From the NCBI GenBank assembly GCA_004369045.1, contig ML213511.1:397327-461326 (forward strand): a stretch of 64,000 nt of DNA, given 5' to 3'. Of this stretch, positions 11,364-22,797 are shown piece after piece; the stretch's first letter is position 1; every line of letters begins with the position of its first letter. Source of the stretch: Heliocybe sulcata (taxonomy: Eukaryota > Basidiomycota > Agaricomycetes > Gloeophyllales > Gloeophyllaceae). The notes beneath the pieces were generated by a model, which saw only the letters and a program-made list of their open reading frames with translations, did not search any database and was not told the DNA's origin. The translations under genes were made by a program, and so were the position numbers.

Positions 11364-11767
11364 CGCGAGCTTGCTGCGCGCAGTCCGACGATGGGCGCAT
11401 TCATCATGCCGGTCGTATGCCGTAGGGAGGAGGAGGACCGCTGCATTGTCGATGGTGAACCTCGAGTAAGCCTTGAAGCTGGGACGGAAAGATGGAATAT
11501 ATATTTCTTTGCGCTTTCGCGTTCCAACCTTGTACGATAGCTGATTGGAGGATAGTCATCAAGTTGTGGTGATCTCTCTTGTATGGATGTTTGGGAAGAG
11601 GAGTGGCCACGCATTTCTTTTTGCTGTTTGTACTTCTATCGCGCACTGCTTGTAACTCCGCAATGTATCGCTTGCACTGTGGGGTGGATGTTTCATTACC
11701 GTAACCGACCTGTCAGACGTGCTTCGAGAACAAAACACGAGGCATATTGTGGCCATCAGCAGAAGCT

Positions 11768-11779
11768 CGGCAAGTGCCG
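11768..11779 (+). promoter_or_regulatory. CGG-N6-CCG palindrome upstream of module C', unit 1
   Basis: CGGCAAGTGCCG occurs in the context AGCTCGGCAAGTGCCGAAAA, 18 bp before an ATG at 11,798. The flanks fit TCGG-N6-CCGAA. Confidence 0.6.
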
Positions 11780-11797
11780 AAAACCACACAAGACGTG

Positions 11798-12242
11798 ATG
11801 AGCTGCCGCCACACCGCCCCGTTCCTTCGTCCTGTACGTCCAGATAGACCAGATATCCTCAGTTGGCCCCAGGACATTTGACCGCGAGCTACTGCGCACG
11901 CAACACGCGGATCATACAGCACATCGCGTTCGTGCCACTGCTATTCGCATTGCCTGCGAGTCTGATGTAAGTCACCTCTGTACCGCATCCTCGAATACAC
12001 TCACCGTATCTACAGGAACTGGATGTCCGAAAGCGAGCCATACGACGATATCAGCTATGCTAGACACCGGCTGGGCCGCTCCATCATGGCCAATGACGCC
12101 GAAGCCCATAGTAAGTAAAGGTACCATTGGTCAAATCGTCGACGCGGGGGGGCAGGACAACGCAGAGTACTTCAAGATCGGTAAAGATCGCGAGATAGGA
12201 AGACGTCCTGGCGAAGATGGTGTCGACGTTCTTTCCCAATAA
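11798..12242 (+). pseudogene. Module C', unit 1: relative of module C, probably broken
   Basis: The ATG-led frame (MSCRHTAPFLRP) closes after 27 codons. An intron-like segment runs from GTAAGTCACC (11,968) to CTACAG (about 12,015). The next exon-like frame (HTTISA.LDTGWA, SKGTIGQIVDAGGQDNAEYF) remains open to 12,242. Unit 5 carries the same exon with a different downstream frame (TQNISRSGKIARS), which matches the SRSVKIARS motif of module C. This copy therefore seems frame-shifted relative to unit 5. The opposite strand is also open here with a hydrophobic translation (discussed as a finding). Function unknown. Confidence 0.4.
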
Positions 12243-12599
12243 TTGGTGGAATGGGATGGAGAACTCTCGGGGAATCTATGTGCCGCCGCGACGAGACAGG
12301 GATGTGCGGGAACTCGGGGCATGGAGGCGTGGAGTTTGATGTAGCAAAGGTGCGTCATGGTGCAAGCTACCTCAGGGAAGTATCCTAAGGTTCCGAGGGC
12401 AGTATTGATAGAGGGTGGCTCCGATGGGACCAGGACCAGGAAATGCGGAGAGTCGAGGACAGCGGGAGTATTCGTGAGTGTGCTTTCCGTCATGTTATGT
12501 TATAGTGACACCAGCCTACAATCTCTAGACGTAGTGCGACTTCTCGCCCGCCCGCCATCTCGATTTTTGCTGCACGGAAAGCGTCCGCGGACGCGAGTC

Positions 12600-13870
12600 G
12601 ATGAGAATCCAAATCTCTGACCACTGGACTTTGATCACTGGGATACCGTCGAGACCACTTTCATGGCCGAACTATTATCAAGCCGTCCCTACGGCAAGGT
12701 TTCGGGCCAAAACCAGGGAGGGGGCAGAACGTGCGGTTCGAGGAGATTGGATGGGAACAGGTAGGGAGATACTGCTGCCTTCTCAAAGGCATCAGCGGGG
12801 AAGCCAGCACGAGACTACCAGGAGAGGCAATCCGTGAGTTCTTCCGCCCGAACGCTGCTGAAGACTTTCAATGGTAGATAGGATGACCGCGACCGCGAGT
12901 AATCGCATCGTACACCGTCCAATCTAGTGTCCGAAGCCAAACGTCGTGCCAGTAGTACCAGGATCGTGGCGTCCAAATTTCCGACAGCGCAGTGGACAGC
13001 GCCCGTCAGAAGCCCAGCCGCGGAGGTATGCCAGCTGGCACATTTTGCTCTCGTATCCAGCCCTCCTGATCCGTTTGCTCGAATCTACAGGATAACCATT
13101 CTCGCCCCGTCCAAGCAGAGATCCCGAGGCTGTCTCCCCCATTTCCCAAGACGCTCCACCGGCAGCTTCAGCCCGTCTGCCGGCCAAACACGGTGGAGGT
13201 AGGAGATTGAGTCTAGCGCCTCCTCAGGTAATTTCCAAGGGCTCCGAACGACGTGCAGGGCATGCGATAGTAGAAGCATGGAACTGGTCGAGTATTATTC
13301 GGTGAGCGTCGTCCAGCGTGTGTCATCCCACCCAAGTCTTGAAACAGGAGACTGAAACCATAGCCGTCCAAGTCCTTTTCCGCGTTTGGTACAGCGTTCA
13401 GTCAAACCAGTCGAGAAGGAGATGGCAGCAGGAGATACAGAATCGCACATGTCGAGACAAGATGCAACAGTACTTGTGCGTTGTGGACGCGGCGCTTGCC
13501 GGATGACTTACCGGAGTTAGCCGCGATTCCTACTGTGGCCACCACTTGCCACACGCAAAGGAGGTGTCGTATGTCAAGTCGTTACAAAACTTGGCGGGGA
13601 ACCGTTCGAAGGTAATATATTCATGATGTTTACCCTGGTTCGCAGAAAAATACAGGACCTGATTCCGAAGCCCCGACCGCACCATGACCGCACGGAAGAA
13701 TCTCGCTCATGACTACCTCAGGCGCAGTATGACCAAGGCTCATGCTCCCACGACGTAACCAGCCAGCACGATCCACGCCAGCATCCTCAACGAAGGCGCG
13801 ACCTTGGATCAACGCTAACTGCAGATCCGCTTGGGGAATAGACGCGTTTTCACAACCCGATATCACGGCA
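12600..13870 (+). other. Module D, unit 1: unrecognised multi-exon coding-like segment
   Basis: Conserved exon-like pieces between units 1, 2 and 5 include SEAKRRASSTRIVASKF with TAQWTAPVR and PAAE before GTATGCC, then an exon opening D.HSR.VQAEIPRLS with PFPKT. In unit 5 that exon reads AEIPRLSLPFPKTFHPQFWP. A later exon has ETIAVQVLFRVWYSVQSNQS. Splice-like borders (GTATGCC to TCTACAG, GTGAGCG to GAAACAG) are shared between copies. It may be the 3' half of module C', because C' always precedes it, but no continuous model could be made. It ends with the segment that also opens the window. Confidence 0.4.
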
Positions 13871-14813
13871 GGAGCGCTGCAGACAGGCTGTTATTGTTGT
13901 GTGACGGGCCTAAAATAGCTTTTGTAAAATACCTAAAATAATCGATAGCGGGAGGGGAGACTGAAGGCCAGACCTACAACGAATATATGTCAGTNNNNNN
14001 NNNNNNNNNNNNNNNNNNNNNNNNNNNNNNNNNNNNNNNNNNNNNNNNNNNNNNNNNNNNNNNNNNNNNNNNNNNNNNNNNNNNNNNNNNNNNNNNNNNN
14101 NNNNNNNNNNNNNNNNNNNNNNNNNNNNNNNNNNNNNNNNNNNNNNNNNNNNNNNNNNNNNNNNNNNNNNNNNNNNNNNNNNNNNNNNNNNNNNNNNNNN
14201 NNNNNNNNNNNNNNNNNNNNNNNNNNNNNNNNNNNNNNNNNNNNNNNNNNNNNNNNNNNNNNNNNNNNNNNNNNNNNNNNNNNNNNNNNNNNNNNNNNNN
14301 NNNNNNNNNNNNNNNNNNNNNNNNNNNNNNNNNNNNNNNTATTGCAGCGCATCGAGCGCGTCTTATATACTACAGGGATTCGGGCATCGGGCATCTACCG
14401 AGTACCTACTTAGTAAGCTAGCAGTGCCTCGTTGACTCGAACAAAGTCAACGCTGGCTCCGAGCACAGCCAGCGGGACCGAGATATGCTGATACATGTAG
14501 ATATTCGGCTAGGAAACGCTCTAAAACTCGGTCAACGGGTCGGGCAGGCTGGACGCCACCCGAGCCACATGGTGCTATCTCGATCTGGAAGGACCATTTC
14601 CGAATATGGACTAATGTGACTAGTCCGCAGTGTCTAGCTACGTACTGACAAAAATAGCGATACACAACAGTTATACGACTAGACGAGACCTAAGAGAACA
14701 AGATGACGAAGATACGTCTTTACCTCAGCGGCGGGTGTCCAAATCGATAACCGCCAACGGATGCCAAGTAAACATAGCCAGGGAGGCGAGTCCGTAGTCC
14801 GCGGCTTCACCTA
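13870..14813. other. Inter-unit spacer with assembly gap
   Basis: Bases 13,995-14,339 are N (345 bases, gap). I see no gene, repeat or RNA in the flanking 13,870-13,994 and 14,340-14,813, and no match to the modules. Confidence 0.8.
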
Positions 14814-15210
14814 GTGAGATCAAGCGCCCTGGTTAGCCGCGCGCGATTCACAGTCGTCCGCTTGCCACTAATGCGTTCTCAGACCGGTACCAGTCTGTCA
14901 AATTCTGCAGCAAGGAGAATATATTTGGTACCTTTCTCCACTATATCTGTTACAAAATCGACGGGAAAATATTGGAACGCTACGGGAATCATTTATCCTG
15001 TGTCGCAGAATAATGCAGGGCTGTGTCGACCGAGAGGGAAGAACTTTGGCTATGAATCGAGGTGAATACCTCCGGCAAAGTATGAGCATATTCCCGTCGG
15101 ACGCAACCAGCCACCACCACCCTGCCCAGGTGTACCCATGTCAGCTCAAGGTTGCAACGAAGGTGACTCACAGGACGTGTACCGAGGGAGCGCGGTTCAG
15201 GTCAGGGGAC
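14814..15210 (+). repeat. D-tail repeat segment before unit 2
   Basis: This is a near-identical copy of 350-770, sharing the runs CTGTTACAAAATCGACGGGA and GAGGGAAGAACTTTGG. Units 1 and 2 therefore each begin and end with related D-tail sequence, which is expected if they arose as tandem copies. No intact reading frame. Confidence 0.55.
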
Positions 15211-15258
15211 CAAGATGAAGCTAGGGCACACCTTTACCTTCGCGCTAGGTGTTCCGAA

Positions 15259-16150
15259 TCAGTGACCGTTAAGGGATATCAAATGAACGTACCCATGAAG
15301 GCGCGAGATGTCAAGTGAGGGCGACTCCGTATTAGTATGGGGCTTCACAGCTTTTGGAACCAAGCGTCCTGGGTATACAACGTCAAAGGTTCTAAGATAT
15401 GCTTCAATAATTTCACGGATAGAACCACTTCGACTGGCGGTATGGCTGACGGTTGTGTTGATCCATGACCAAAGCAAATCTTCCAACAGCTGTACAGTTA
15501 CTGCCTATACATTGCCCTACTGATGCATTCCGATGGCCTCGAGAGGCGGCCATCTATAGATTATTCCACCGGATGAAAAAAAAGCACTCGTCAAATAGCT
15601 TCGTGTCAAGCAGAGTGACAGTACGACGTCAAGTCGCTGTTGTGTTACGACTGGAGGAGAAGGAAGACCCATGTACAGTTGATCATTAATGTCTCTCTTG
15701 CACGACATCGGCTGACTTGGATATCGAAATCTTGCATGTTGGGATACAAGCCAGCTCGCCCTGAGTCTGATCTCCCTGCCGCCTTCAACGGAAGACGCGT
15801 GCATGGTCAAGATACTAAGCGTAAAACCCGGGAAACACTACCAAGGCCCGAAGGCTCCGGAGAACAAGCCGAATACGGCTAAACAGTGGCACAGCAGACG
15901 CCACAGGCAGCGCTGTTCACGAGGCCGACATCATAGGTTGCAGAGGGACGTAAGGAGACCAGATCGATATATTCATGGTACGGAACATATCAGAGTATAC
16001 AGCGTACTGTGCCTCAATAGCTCCAGGTGGGAGACTGCAGCTAGACGAACAAGAAACCATGAACAGAGCAGGACCCGGAGGAGACGGAAGCAGATACGGC
16101 GGGTAAGCAGCATAGCCGCACAGAGTGGCACATAGACATATCTACACTCC
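15259..16150 (-). other. Leader segment of unit 2 with conserved minus-strand frame
   Basis: This is the counterpart of 881-1,750. Minus-strand 15,486-15,259 reads MEDLLWSWINTTVSHTASRS, then IREIIEAYLRTFDVVYPGRL and on past the unit 1 stop. Unit 1 shares nearly all residues of the first half, so the frame was probably coding once. The family is not recognised. Confidence 0.35.
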
Positions 16151-16235
16151 CAGCCCTGGCCACGAAGAGGTCTAGCGAGTCCGAGAAGAAACCCCAGTGG
16201 GCGAGGAGGGACAAAGGTCAGGAAGGTCCAGGGGT

Positions 16236-16263
16236 CGGCCCTTGCCGAAGGCGTGGATATAAG
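16236..16263 (+). promoter_or_regulatory. CGG-N6-CCG palindrome and TATA box, gene A unit 2
   Basis: CGGCCCTTGCCG (16,236-16,247) is followed after eight bases by GATATAAG (16,256-16,263). The A start is 63 bp further on, at 16,327. Confidence 0.65.
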
Positions 16264-16326
16264 CGGTGGCACATCAGAACGCGCACCTACCTCCTGCCAC
16301 CACTGTGCCACTGATACGTACCACCA

Positions 16327-16924
16327 ATGTGGAGCATCTCGGACTCCATCTTTGAAGCTGGCATAGCTTCTATGTTGCCTCCAGCTCCATTCTATACATC
16401 CACCCATGCTCCTACCGGCCCATACACGATGGTAAACGGAGCCTTCCAAGACAGTAGACAGAGCCGTCTCAACCCACACGCAGACGAGGTAAGCCAAAGG
16501 AATGGCGTATTCCAGGTACAGTCAACTAACAATTAGTTATTAGTTTCACCCAAAGGGAGAGCAAATAACCAACCGCCCGGAAACCTTCCACCACGTCACT
16601 GTCACCCGCCACGACTCTGACAATACCGTGCCCGAGGGTTCCACCATGTACAATGCCACAGGCACAGACGAAGAATATGAGGATGCATCGCCCAAAATCA
16701 TCAGAGGCACGTTTGAAGGGCTAGGCGAGAATACGCGCCTGGAGGAGCAGCAGTGGGCGAAGCTGCGCGGAGAGCTGGACAGCCTTCCGAATTACGATGA
16801 GGAAGGCCACCACCAGACATGCCGCTCCTACAGCGATATACCTCACGCGCCATGGGAAGACCGGAAGCTGGAAGGTTTTGGCGAGACAATTCGAACAGGA
16901 CCTGTCGCCAGTATCCACCAGTAG
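16327..16924 (+). CDS. Gene A, unit 2: two-exon acidic protein, frame-shifted near the C-terminus
   Basis: Exon 1 is 16,327-16,488 (54 codons) and exon 2 starts at 16,544 with a phase-0 intron. The acceptor GTTATTAG is the one that keeps frame in all intact copies. The product is about 180 residues. Exon 2 has FHHVTVTRHDSD, a GTFEGLGENTRL block and SYSDIPHAPWEDRKLEG. Relative to units 3 and 4 there is one extra base near 16,890. The frame therefore ends at 16,924, and the conserved acidic tail (DDSSTVV.ED...SYAAVAA) lies out of frame at 16,970-17,070. The short form may be non-functional. No known domain; acidic and probably soluble. Confidence 0.55.
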
Positions 16925-17334
16925 CCAAGTGCCTCCTCTCGATATCTGTACGGAGGACGAAGAAGTGGACAATGATGATTCCTCCACGGTCGTCGGGGAG
17001 GACTCTGCCAACAAGGCTCGCCAGTCGTACGCAGCAGTCGCGGCTGGATCTCTCAAGAAATACGCGCATTAGTCTGAGAGGAATACGAGAGCGCGTTTTG
17101 GCGTCTGGCGATTCTTGGAAATAAATCGTCCATGGTATTGCAGATGTTCCTCTCTTTCATTCATGTAAAATAGCCATGTATCGTCGAGTCAATATCTTTG
17201 GGTCCTGTGTGCTTCAATGATTTCCCAAACATCTTCTAGCTATTCAACGAGCTATCCGTGAAATTAATCGGGCTAGATGTCATGCAAAAACATACCTTTC
17301 TAGGCCCAGAACGGCGAGGACCTAGCTCCGTCAT

Positions 17335-17364
17335 CGGCTTCTGCCGGCACTGGCCGTTAAAAGG
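17335..17364 (+). promoter_or_regulatory. CGG-N6-CCG palindrome and TATA-like box, gene B unit 2
   Basis: CGGCTTCTGCCG lies at 17,335-17,346, nine bases before GTTAAAAGG at 17,356-17,364. The B start is at 17,464. Confidence 0.65.
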
Positions 17365-17463
17365 TCGCGCGACGCGCGTTGTTATCCATCCATCATCTTT
17401 ACCATCGTCCACCACCAGTAACCACAGTTCAGCACCATACTCTCTTCGACGACGAAGATCCTC

Positions 17464-18796
17464 ATGGCCAACAGCACGATGACATCCGGGCTAGCGAAAG
17501 CATTGCGTCAACACACTTCCGAGCACGGCCCTGTCCTTGCACAGACGTCCGTCCCAGCGATGTTCACTCCTCGGTCGCTCGTCGCGTCGGACAACATGGT
17601 TGATGAAACTCGCGGCTTCCAGTTCAGCGGAGGGTATGCGTATCGAGACAGAGAATACATGAATAGATTTGAACGAGGCGCAGTGCCGGCAGAGACGGTA
17701 AGTCGTCATGAGAGGTAGAGCTGAAGGAGGTGACTGATGCGCGGTGATAAGGCGACAACGCCAACCATAAGGCTGGTGACCCAGCCTCAGAACAGCCCAA
17801 CGGCTCTGCCGCACCTCCCAAGCATAGGATATGCTTCCGATCTGCCGGATCACCAGACCATCGAGGAGAAGATCGAGTCCAGTGCTAGCGCGGTCCAAGA
17901 TAGGGAGAAGGAACCAGGTCACGAAGTGAGGCCCGGCCACTACATACTGCCATCAATAAGATCACTGAAAGTTCTGTGATTAGATGTTGCTTTCCAACGT
18001 AAATCAAATCACAAACCCTGGCCTGAGCGCGTCGCGTCCAGCTACACCGGATCTGCTCGCTGCTCCGCCGGTAGTGAAGATTGTTGAACCAAAGCCCGCA
18101 AGATGGGATGCGACGCCCGAGTGGGTTAACTGGACCGACTCCAGCTCTTTCGAGGAACTCAGTCAGAAAGAATGTGCCGCTGCCGTCGGAACTGCACCTC
18201 CGCAGGTTGACGACGCCGTGTCAGCCTTCGACACCGGGCTCTTGGGGTGGGAAGTAGCATCACTGCCATGCGTCGACCATCCTCTGGCTTCCCGCGCACT
18301 GCAGGGTCAGCTCACCTGCGAAGCACTCGCCAGCCGTGATGGCCTGCAGCCAAGCACCGCGAGCACCTCAGACCTCACTCCGCTCGAGCTCCATGCCCCC
18401 AACACGGTGCCCACAGGCAGCAAGACCTCCGTCCAAGAGAAGTCAGTCGAACCTCTCGTTAGCGATGGCGACAAGTCCATGCAAAACGGCTACCTTTCGC
18501 CCGAGGCCCGAGCCATTCTCGCTCCTACGCCTCTCGTTCACCGCAAAGAGCACTTCCGCATCCTCGACGAGGGTCTCACAGAGATCAGCTATGTCGGCTG
18601 GGGAAGCCAGTCGGCCAGTGTCCCCCAAGCTCCCCCGCCTATCACAATCACCGCCGTCGAAAACCGCGCGGCTCTCTTTCGAGAATATACGGCGCGGTAT
18701 TCGGTAAGCGGTGAGCGCGTCATGCCGCTCATCCTGCCCTGGGAGGAACCAGAATTGGAATACTGGAGGGAACGCGCGAGGAGGAACGGTGACTAA
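17464..18796 (+). CDS. Gene B, unit 2: intact three-exon family member
   Basis: Exons are 17,464-17,697, 17,752-17,925 and 17,984-18,796, giving about 406 residues. All splice sites are GT-AG and phase 0. Exon 1 is almost identical in protein to unit 3 exon 1 on the other strand (MANSTMTSGLAKALRQHTSE), while exon 3 differs more, so units 2 and 3 are the closest pair here. The C-terminal domain reads LAPTPLVHRKEHFRILDEGL, EISYVGWGSQS, PLILPWEEPELEYWRERARR. No lesion is seen. The many differences from unit 1 (for example in the first 100 residues of exon 3) leave the frame open throughout, which suggests selection on the protein. Function unknown. Confidence 0.8.
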
Positions 18797-19119
18797 GTCG
18801 AATCATGGCGTCTACACAAGAGAGTTCGGAATTTTCTTTACGTCTTCACCCTGGTGCTTTATACATGACGGATACAATGGCGATTTATATCTTGCTGGGA
18901 TTCCGTCTCTCTCGTTCAGTTAGGATCGCCGAAGTGGGGAAGGGGGGAGAGTGATCCTGTATTCCTTCAGCTTTGCACGTCTGTACAATTCACCCTTTGT
19001 ATATTCCAAATGAATTGACTGCCCATGAGTTCGCCCTTCCGACCGAGGTAAGACCCTCCGAGGAGCCTAAACCGCATCAAGAACCAGACACGAGGCATTA
19101 CAGTCCATCAATCGAAGCT

Positions 19120-19131
19120 CGGCAGACGCCG
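19120..19131 (+). promoter_or_regulatory. CGG-N6-CCG palindrome upstream of module C, unit 2
   Basis: CGGCAGACGCCG with the same long flanks as unit 1, 18 bp before the ATG at 19,150. Confidence 0.55.
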
Positions 19132-19149
19132 AAGCAGTACAAACGCGAA

Positions 19150-20400
19150 ATGAGTTCCCGCCACATCGCGCACCTCTCTCGTCCTCTGGGTCTACGACCG
19201 CCAGAAATCGCCGAATCTTCGCCTGCAATGCTACCCAGCGCTGCGCAGGTAGGTCTCGGTGGATATCGCGTCGGTGCCACCGGCACCTGTAGCGTCTGTG
19301 AGTCGGCCACCCCTCATGTCTGCGCTGCAACTGCCGACAGAATGACTTCCTCTGCAGGCACTTTACGCCCACACAGCCGATAAACAAGATTATCGACTAG
19401 TTCAGGACTGCTGTTAGAGATCCCCGAAATTGTCGTTCAAGACGTTTGTTCGCGCGGGCTCCAGGATCCATCCGCTCAGACCGGACCACCAGCCTCAAAA
19501 CCATCCTCAAGATCTGTGAAGATCGCCCGCTCAGCAAAGCCTACTAGGGCGCTAGCGGCGATGCACCTTTGCGGACTTCGCAGCAATGGAAGACGACGAA
19601 TGGCGGGATGGCGGTCGCTATCCGCACATCGACGGCTCCCGAGTCAGTATTTCGGATAGCCTGGGGCGAAGGGCAAGAGCGATCGTGAGCGACAGGTGAG
19701 TTTATCTTGTTTATCTTCTTGCATGGTTTATGCGCGGGGATAGCGTAGTCTCCGGGCGCGAATCGACCACAGGCTCGCCGAGAGTAGTCGACGATTAAGG
19801 TGATCGAGGGATGGGTCAGCCACTGCTGAACGATTTTGAAGGCGAAATCCTTGGTCCTCCGAGCCAGTATCCAGGTCGCTCGTCGGGACGACAAGGACCT
19901 AAAAGCTGGGCTAGAGGGCATTGGAACATCCAACTTGGGAAGCTACGGGGAGGGGAGATACAGCGAAGAGCTGCTTTCTAAGCTCTATCGGCGCGATAGC
20001 CAGTGTTGTATCTGAAGCAGCAATCGGTGGGTACCTTGCCGCTGCTTCCGCCTATGCATCGACCAGATAATCGGAGCACCAGCACGGCATCTCTCTGGTA
20101 ATCCAAAAGGCATGCCAGACCGCACCAATCCAAGGCAAGATGTACGTGAGCGATGGTTCGACAGGAACCCTATGGCTGAGTTGAACTCGCTCCGATTCCG
20201 CCAGGGTGAGTGCATGGGCCGATATCATCCGTTTCTGATCTCTGAACACAGGAAACCCCTTCGGTATTGCCCAGACTAACGTGCTACACAAGCACTGCTG
20301 CCAAATGGTTTGCATTGCGCCGTCCAGACATGAAGCACGCACCATTTATCAAGGAAGGAGCAGGCTACCATATCGTTGGTATCTTGCGTTCGCCTTAGAA
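19150..20400 (+). pseudogene. Module C, unit 2: unrecognised multi-exon gene or relic
   Basis: Here the ATG-led frame stays open longer than in unit 1 (MSSRHIAHLSRPLGLRPPEI, then AESSPAM) up to an intron-like GTAGGT at 19,248. Downstream pieces match unit 1: the segment before GTGAGTTT at 19,694, DFEGEILGPP-type sequence near 19,830, MAELNSLRFRQ near 20,190, and a last exon-like frame FALRRPDMKHAPFIKEGAGY ending at 20,398. A deletion relative to unit 1 near 19,430 removes part of the VTKVK exon, and the hydrophobic patch IGAIASVVSEAA near 20,000 is kept. I rate it as probably broken. Confidence 0.4.
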
Positions 20401-20999
20401 CATTGAGCTTGCATAAGACTTATCACAGCCCATTCTCCTCCTCTCTGCGCGGACGTTCCCAGTTCGACTGCTTCATCTCCCAGAACCTAGCACCCACTGC
20501 CGGGCACGTCTGCGGGACGGCAACTAGGGGTGGCTCGTGAGATGAGACCTATTGGTTCCTATAGCAAGTTTCCACGGGGGCTCGTCGTCTCCAATGGATG
20601 CGATAGCGTAGGATGTTTGAAGGGTTGAGTTGATGAGTTGCTCTCCTTGCCCTGCAGCGGAATTGTTGCACTAACGCCGGGAAAAAGAGACAGACCATAC
20701 GCGTTCAAAACAATTGTTCGAGTCGAGTGCCGGATTTCCTCGCGCTAGTCAAGTACGAGCGAAGAGCAGAGGATGTGACGGTGGGTGTCCGACGAGAATG
20801 GCATGGTATCCGTTTGCAGACGCGGCTTGCCACGCGACCGCCGACGCGACGCACTCATTAGGTGATAGCCGGAGAACCCATCAATATTTTCATACTTACT
20901 CTTTGACGCCACTCTAGATATTAGGTGTTCTGCCATGATCTCAGTCGATGGAATTGCTATGCCTCTCATACATTGATACAATAAAGGCAGGAGTCTGCC

Positions 21000-22450
21000 A
21001 GCGCTGTCATAACAACGAACGCGAGTGAGCAATATTAATTTCGCGTCGCCTGCAGGAAGCAGGCCACTTCGGCGACAGTTCGATGGCATTTCCACATCTT
21101 CTGCGCATGATCACCGCCGTGTCCAACCATAAATATCCTTGGTTGACCTAGAATCTCACGTCAACGGTTCCAGCACCAAATATCCAAGTTAGTACACCGC
21201 TTGAGAAAGACAGAGAGTCTTGGAATACTTCGCAGCCGATCCGCAAGATTGTACGCAGACTCGCCTTCGCCCAACCTTGGAATCGGATGAGAAGTCTTCA
21301 GGAACGACTCCACGAGATAGGGCACGCAAGTACGTGCCCCACTGAGCTGAAACCCACGGTAGCAAGACAAAGGAAATTAGACCGAGTGGCGGAGTCCGTC
21401 GGCGTGAACGACGATCTGCAGAGGCACTAGGACGTTACCAGTGTTGTGATCATGGGGGGACGTCTGCGACAACAGCGAAGAGCACGCAAGTTCATGAGTA
21501 GAATATTTACAAAATATTTGAGACAAAAGCAAAGGGGACATACTTGGTGCTTAGGAATTGGAATATATAGCCGCACTCGAACACAGACATTCGCGTTTGG
21601 ACTCTTCGGGACTGGCAGTCATAGGTGCAGCCAGAGCCAGTAGCAATTCATTCCTCAACCAGGACGGGTGAGGGTAAAAGACGGCCGCGCCCACCCTTTG
21701 GTTCGACGCGACGTAGTGGCATCGTGCCTGCTTGAGTGGCGAGTATGGAGCAAACAATGAAGGTGGACACCGCAGTTTGAATAGTACCCGAGGCAAACTG
21801 CAGCAGAATCGCGCAATGGCCGCGATCGGGATAAGACAGAAGAGTCGCATAGACGTGATAATGACCGAACCATGCGTCGAATAAGCTTGTTAACGAGAGG
21901 GCGATCATGGTTGCAGGATATCTGATACGCTCGGTCTCCCCCGGATCACAGAGGTACAAGACTCTGCAGGCGTTAACTGACGTCGGCGGACGAACATAGG
22001 AAGACAGGCCGCATAGGAGCGTGCTGCATCGATGACAGGAATCATCCACGATAACCCCGTGCCACCGCCGGCGACAACGCCTTGCTATACGATAGCACCT
22101 GACGCCGCTCCAGAGCAAGATGGTCCTCCGGCGTAACATCTGTTCCATAAAATGATCTGTCAAAGTGGGTGGTACCTCTGCCCTGAAGACAGCATAACAC
22201 TTGAGCGAAGACGTGGTAGTCGGGATCCGTGGGCCTACTAATTTGGTAAGTGGAGGGGTCCATGGATGGAGCTCGACTGGAGAGGAGCGGGATAGCGACG
22301 GCGAAGGATGAGAGGAGACATTGCCTGCGGTCAGGAGGATTTTGCTGCGACATTGTCCACTATTCCAAAGCAAACCGGTCCGCACGCGTGACACATCGCT
22401 CGGCGCAGCTCTGCTGCCAAAGGCTCTTTCCTGAATTCACAGTGTTCTAC
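21000..22450 (-). other. Segment X, unit 2: unrecognised minus-strand coding-like segment
   Basis: A 248-codon open frame spans 22,394-21,648 on the minus strand. A second, overlapping minus-strand frame starts MDPSTYQISRPTDPDYHVFA at 22,263 and continues to 22,042. The second is favoured as the true start, because its first 28 residues are conserved in units 1 and 5 at matching positions. Further down, blocks TMIALSLTSLFDAWFGHY and ESAYNLADRLRSIPRLSVFL are shared with units 1 and 3. Several stretches are hydrophobic, so a membrane protein is possible, but I found no family match. It is divergent from B' with about 535 bp between starts. Confidence 0.4.
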
Positions 22451-22693
22451 TCTCTTGCGGGATTGAGCTTTACAGGTAGCGCACAGCAGCAGTCAATCCC
22501 AATTTATCATAGAAAGTCCGTGAACTAAGCATACATCGGCGACATGGCGTCGAGGTCCATAGGCCGCCTCGGAATTCTTCAGGAATCCATTCCAGCGTTC
22601 TAGCGACGTATCTGCAGGATATCAGCGTAGATTGCACGCGTGTAGGAGGACCCTTTTGAGGCCCAAGGTAAGCGAAGGCCAGGGTCTCGGCCT

Positions 22694-22720
22694 CGGCATC
22701 TGCCGGCGGTGGCCATAAAA
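22694..22720 (+). promoter_or_regulatory. CGG-N6-CCG palindrome and TATA-like box, gene B' unit 2
   Basis: CGGCATCTGCCG (22,694-22,705), nine bases, then ATAAAA at 22,715. The B' start is at 22,798. The X start is at 22,263 on the other strand, so the site could serve both. Confidence 0.65.
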
Positions 22721-22797
22721 GACGAACAATGCGCGTACTCACCTGTCTTCAACTTGAACCTCATCCATCGTCTACGAAGACACCTGAGTGCTTGACC

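Noticed and set aside
21648-22394. Seven-transmembrane fungal receptor-like (DUF6533/DUF6534) protein in segment X
   Set aside because: Short hydrophobic patches suggested it, but the order of motifs does not fit and frames do not connect. Left as unrecognised.
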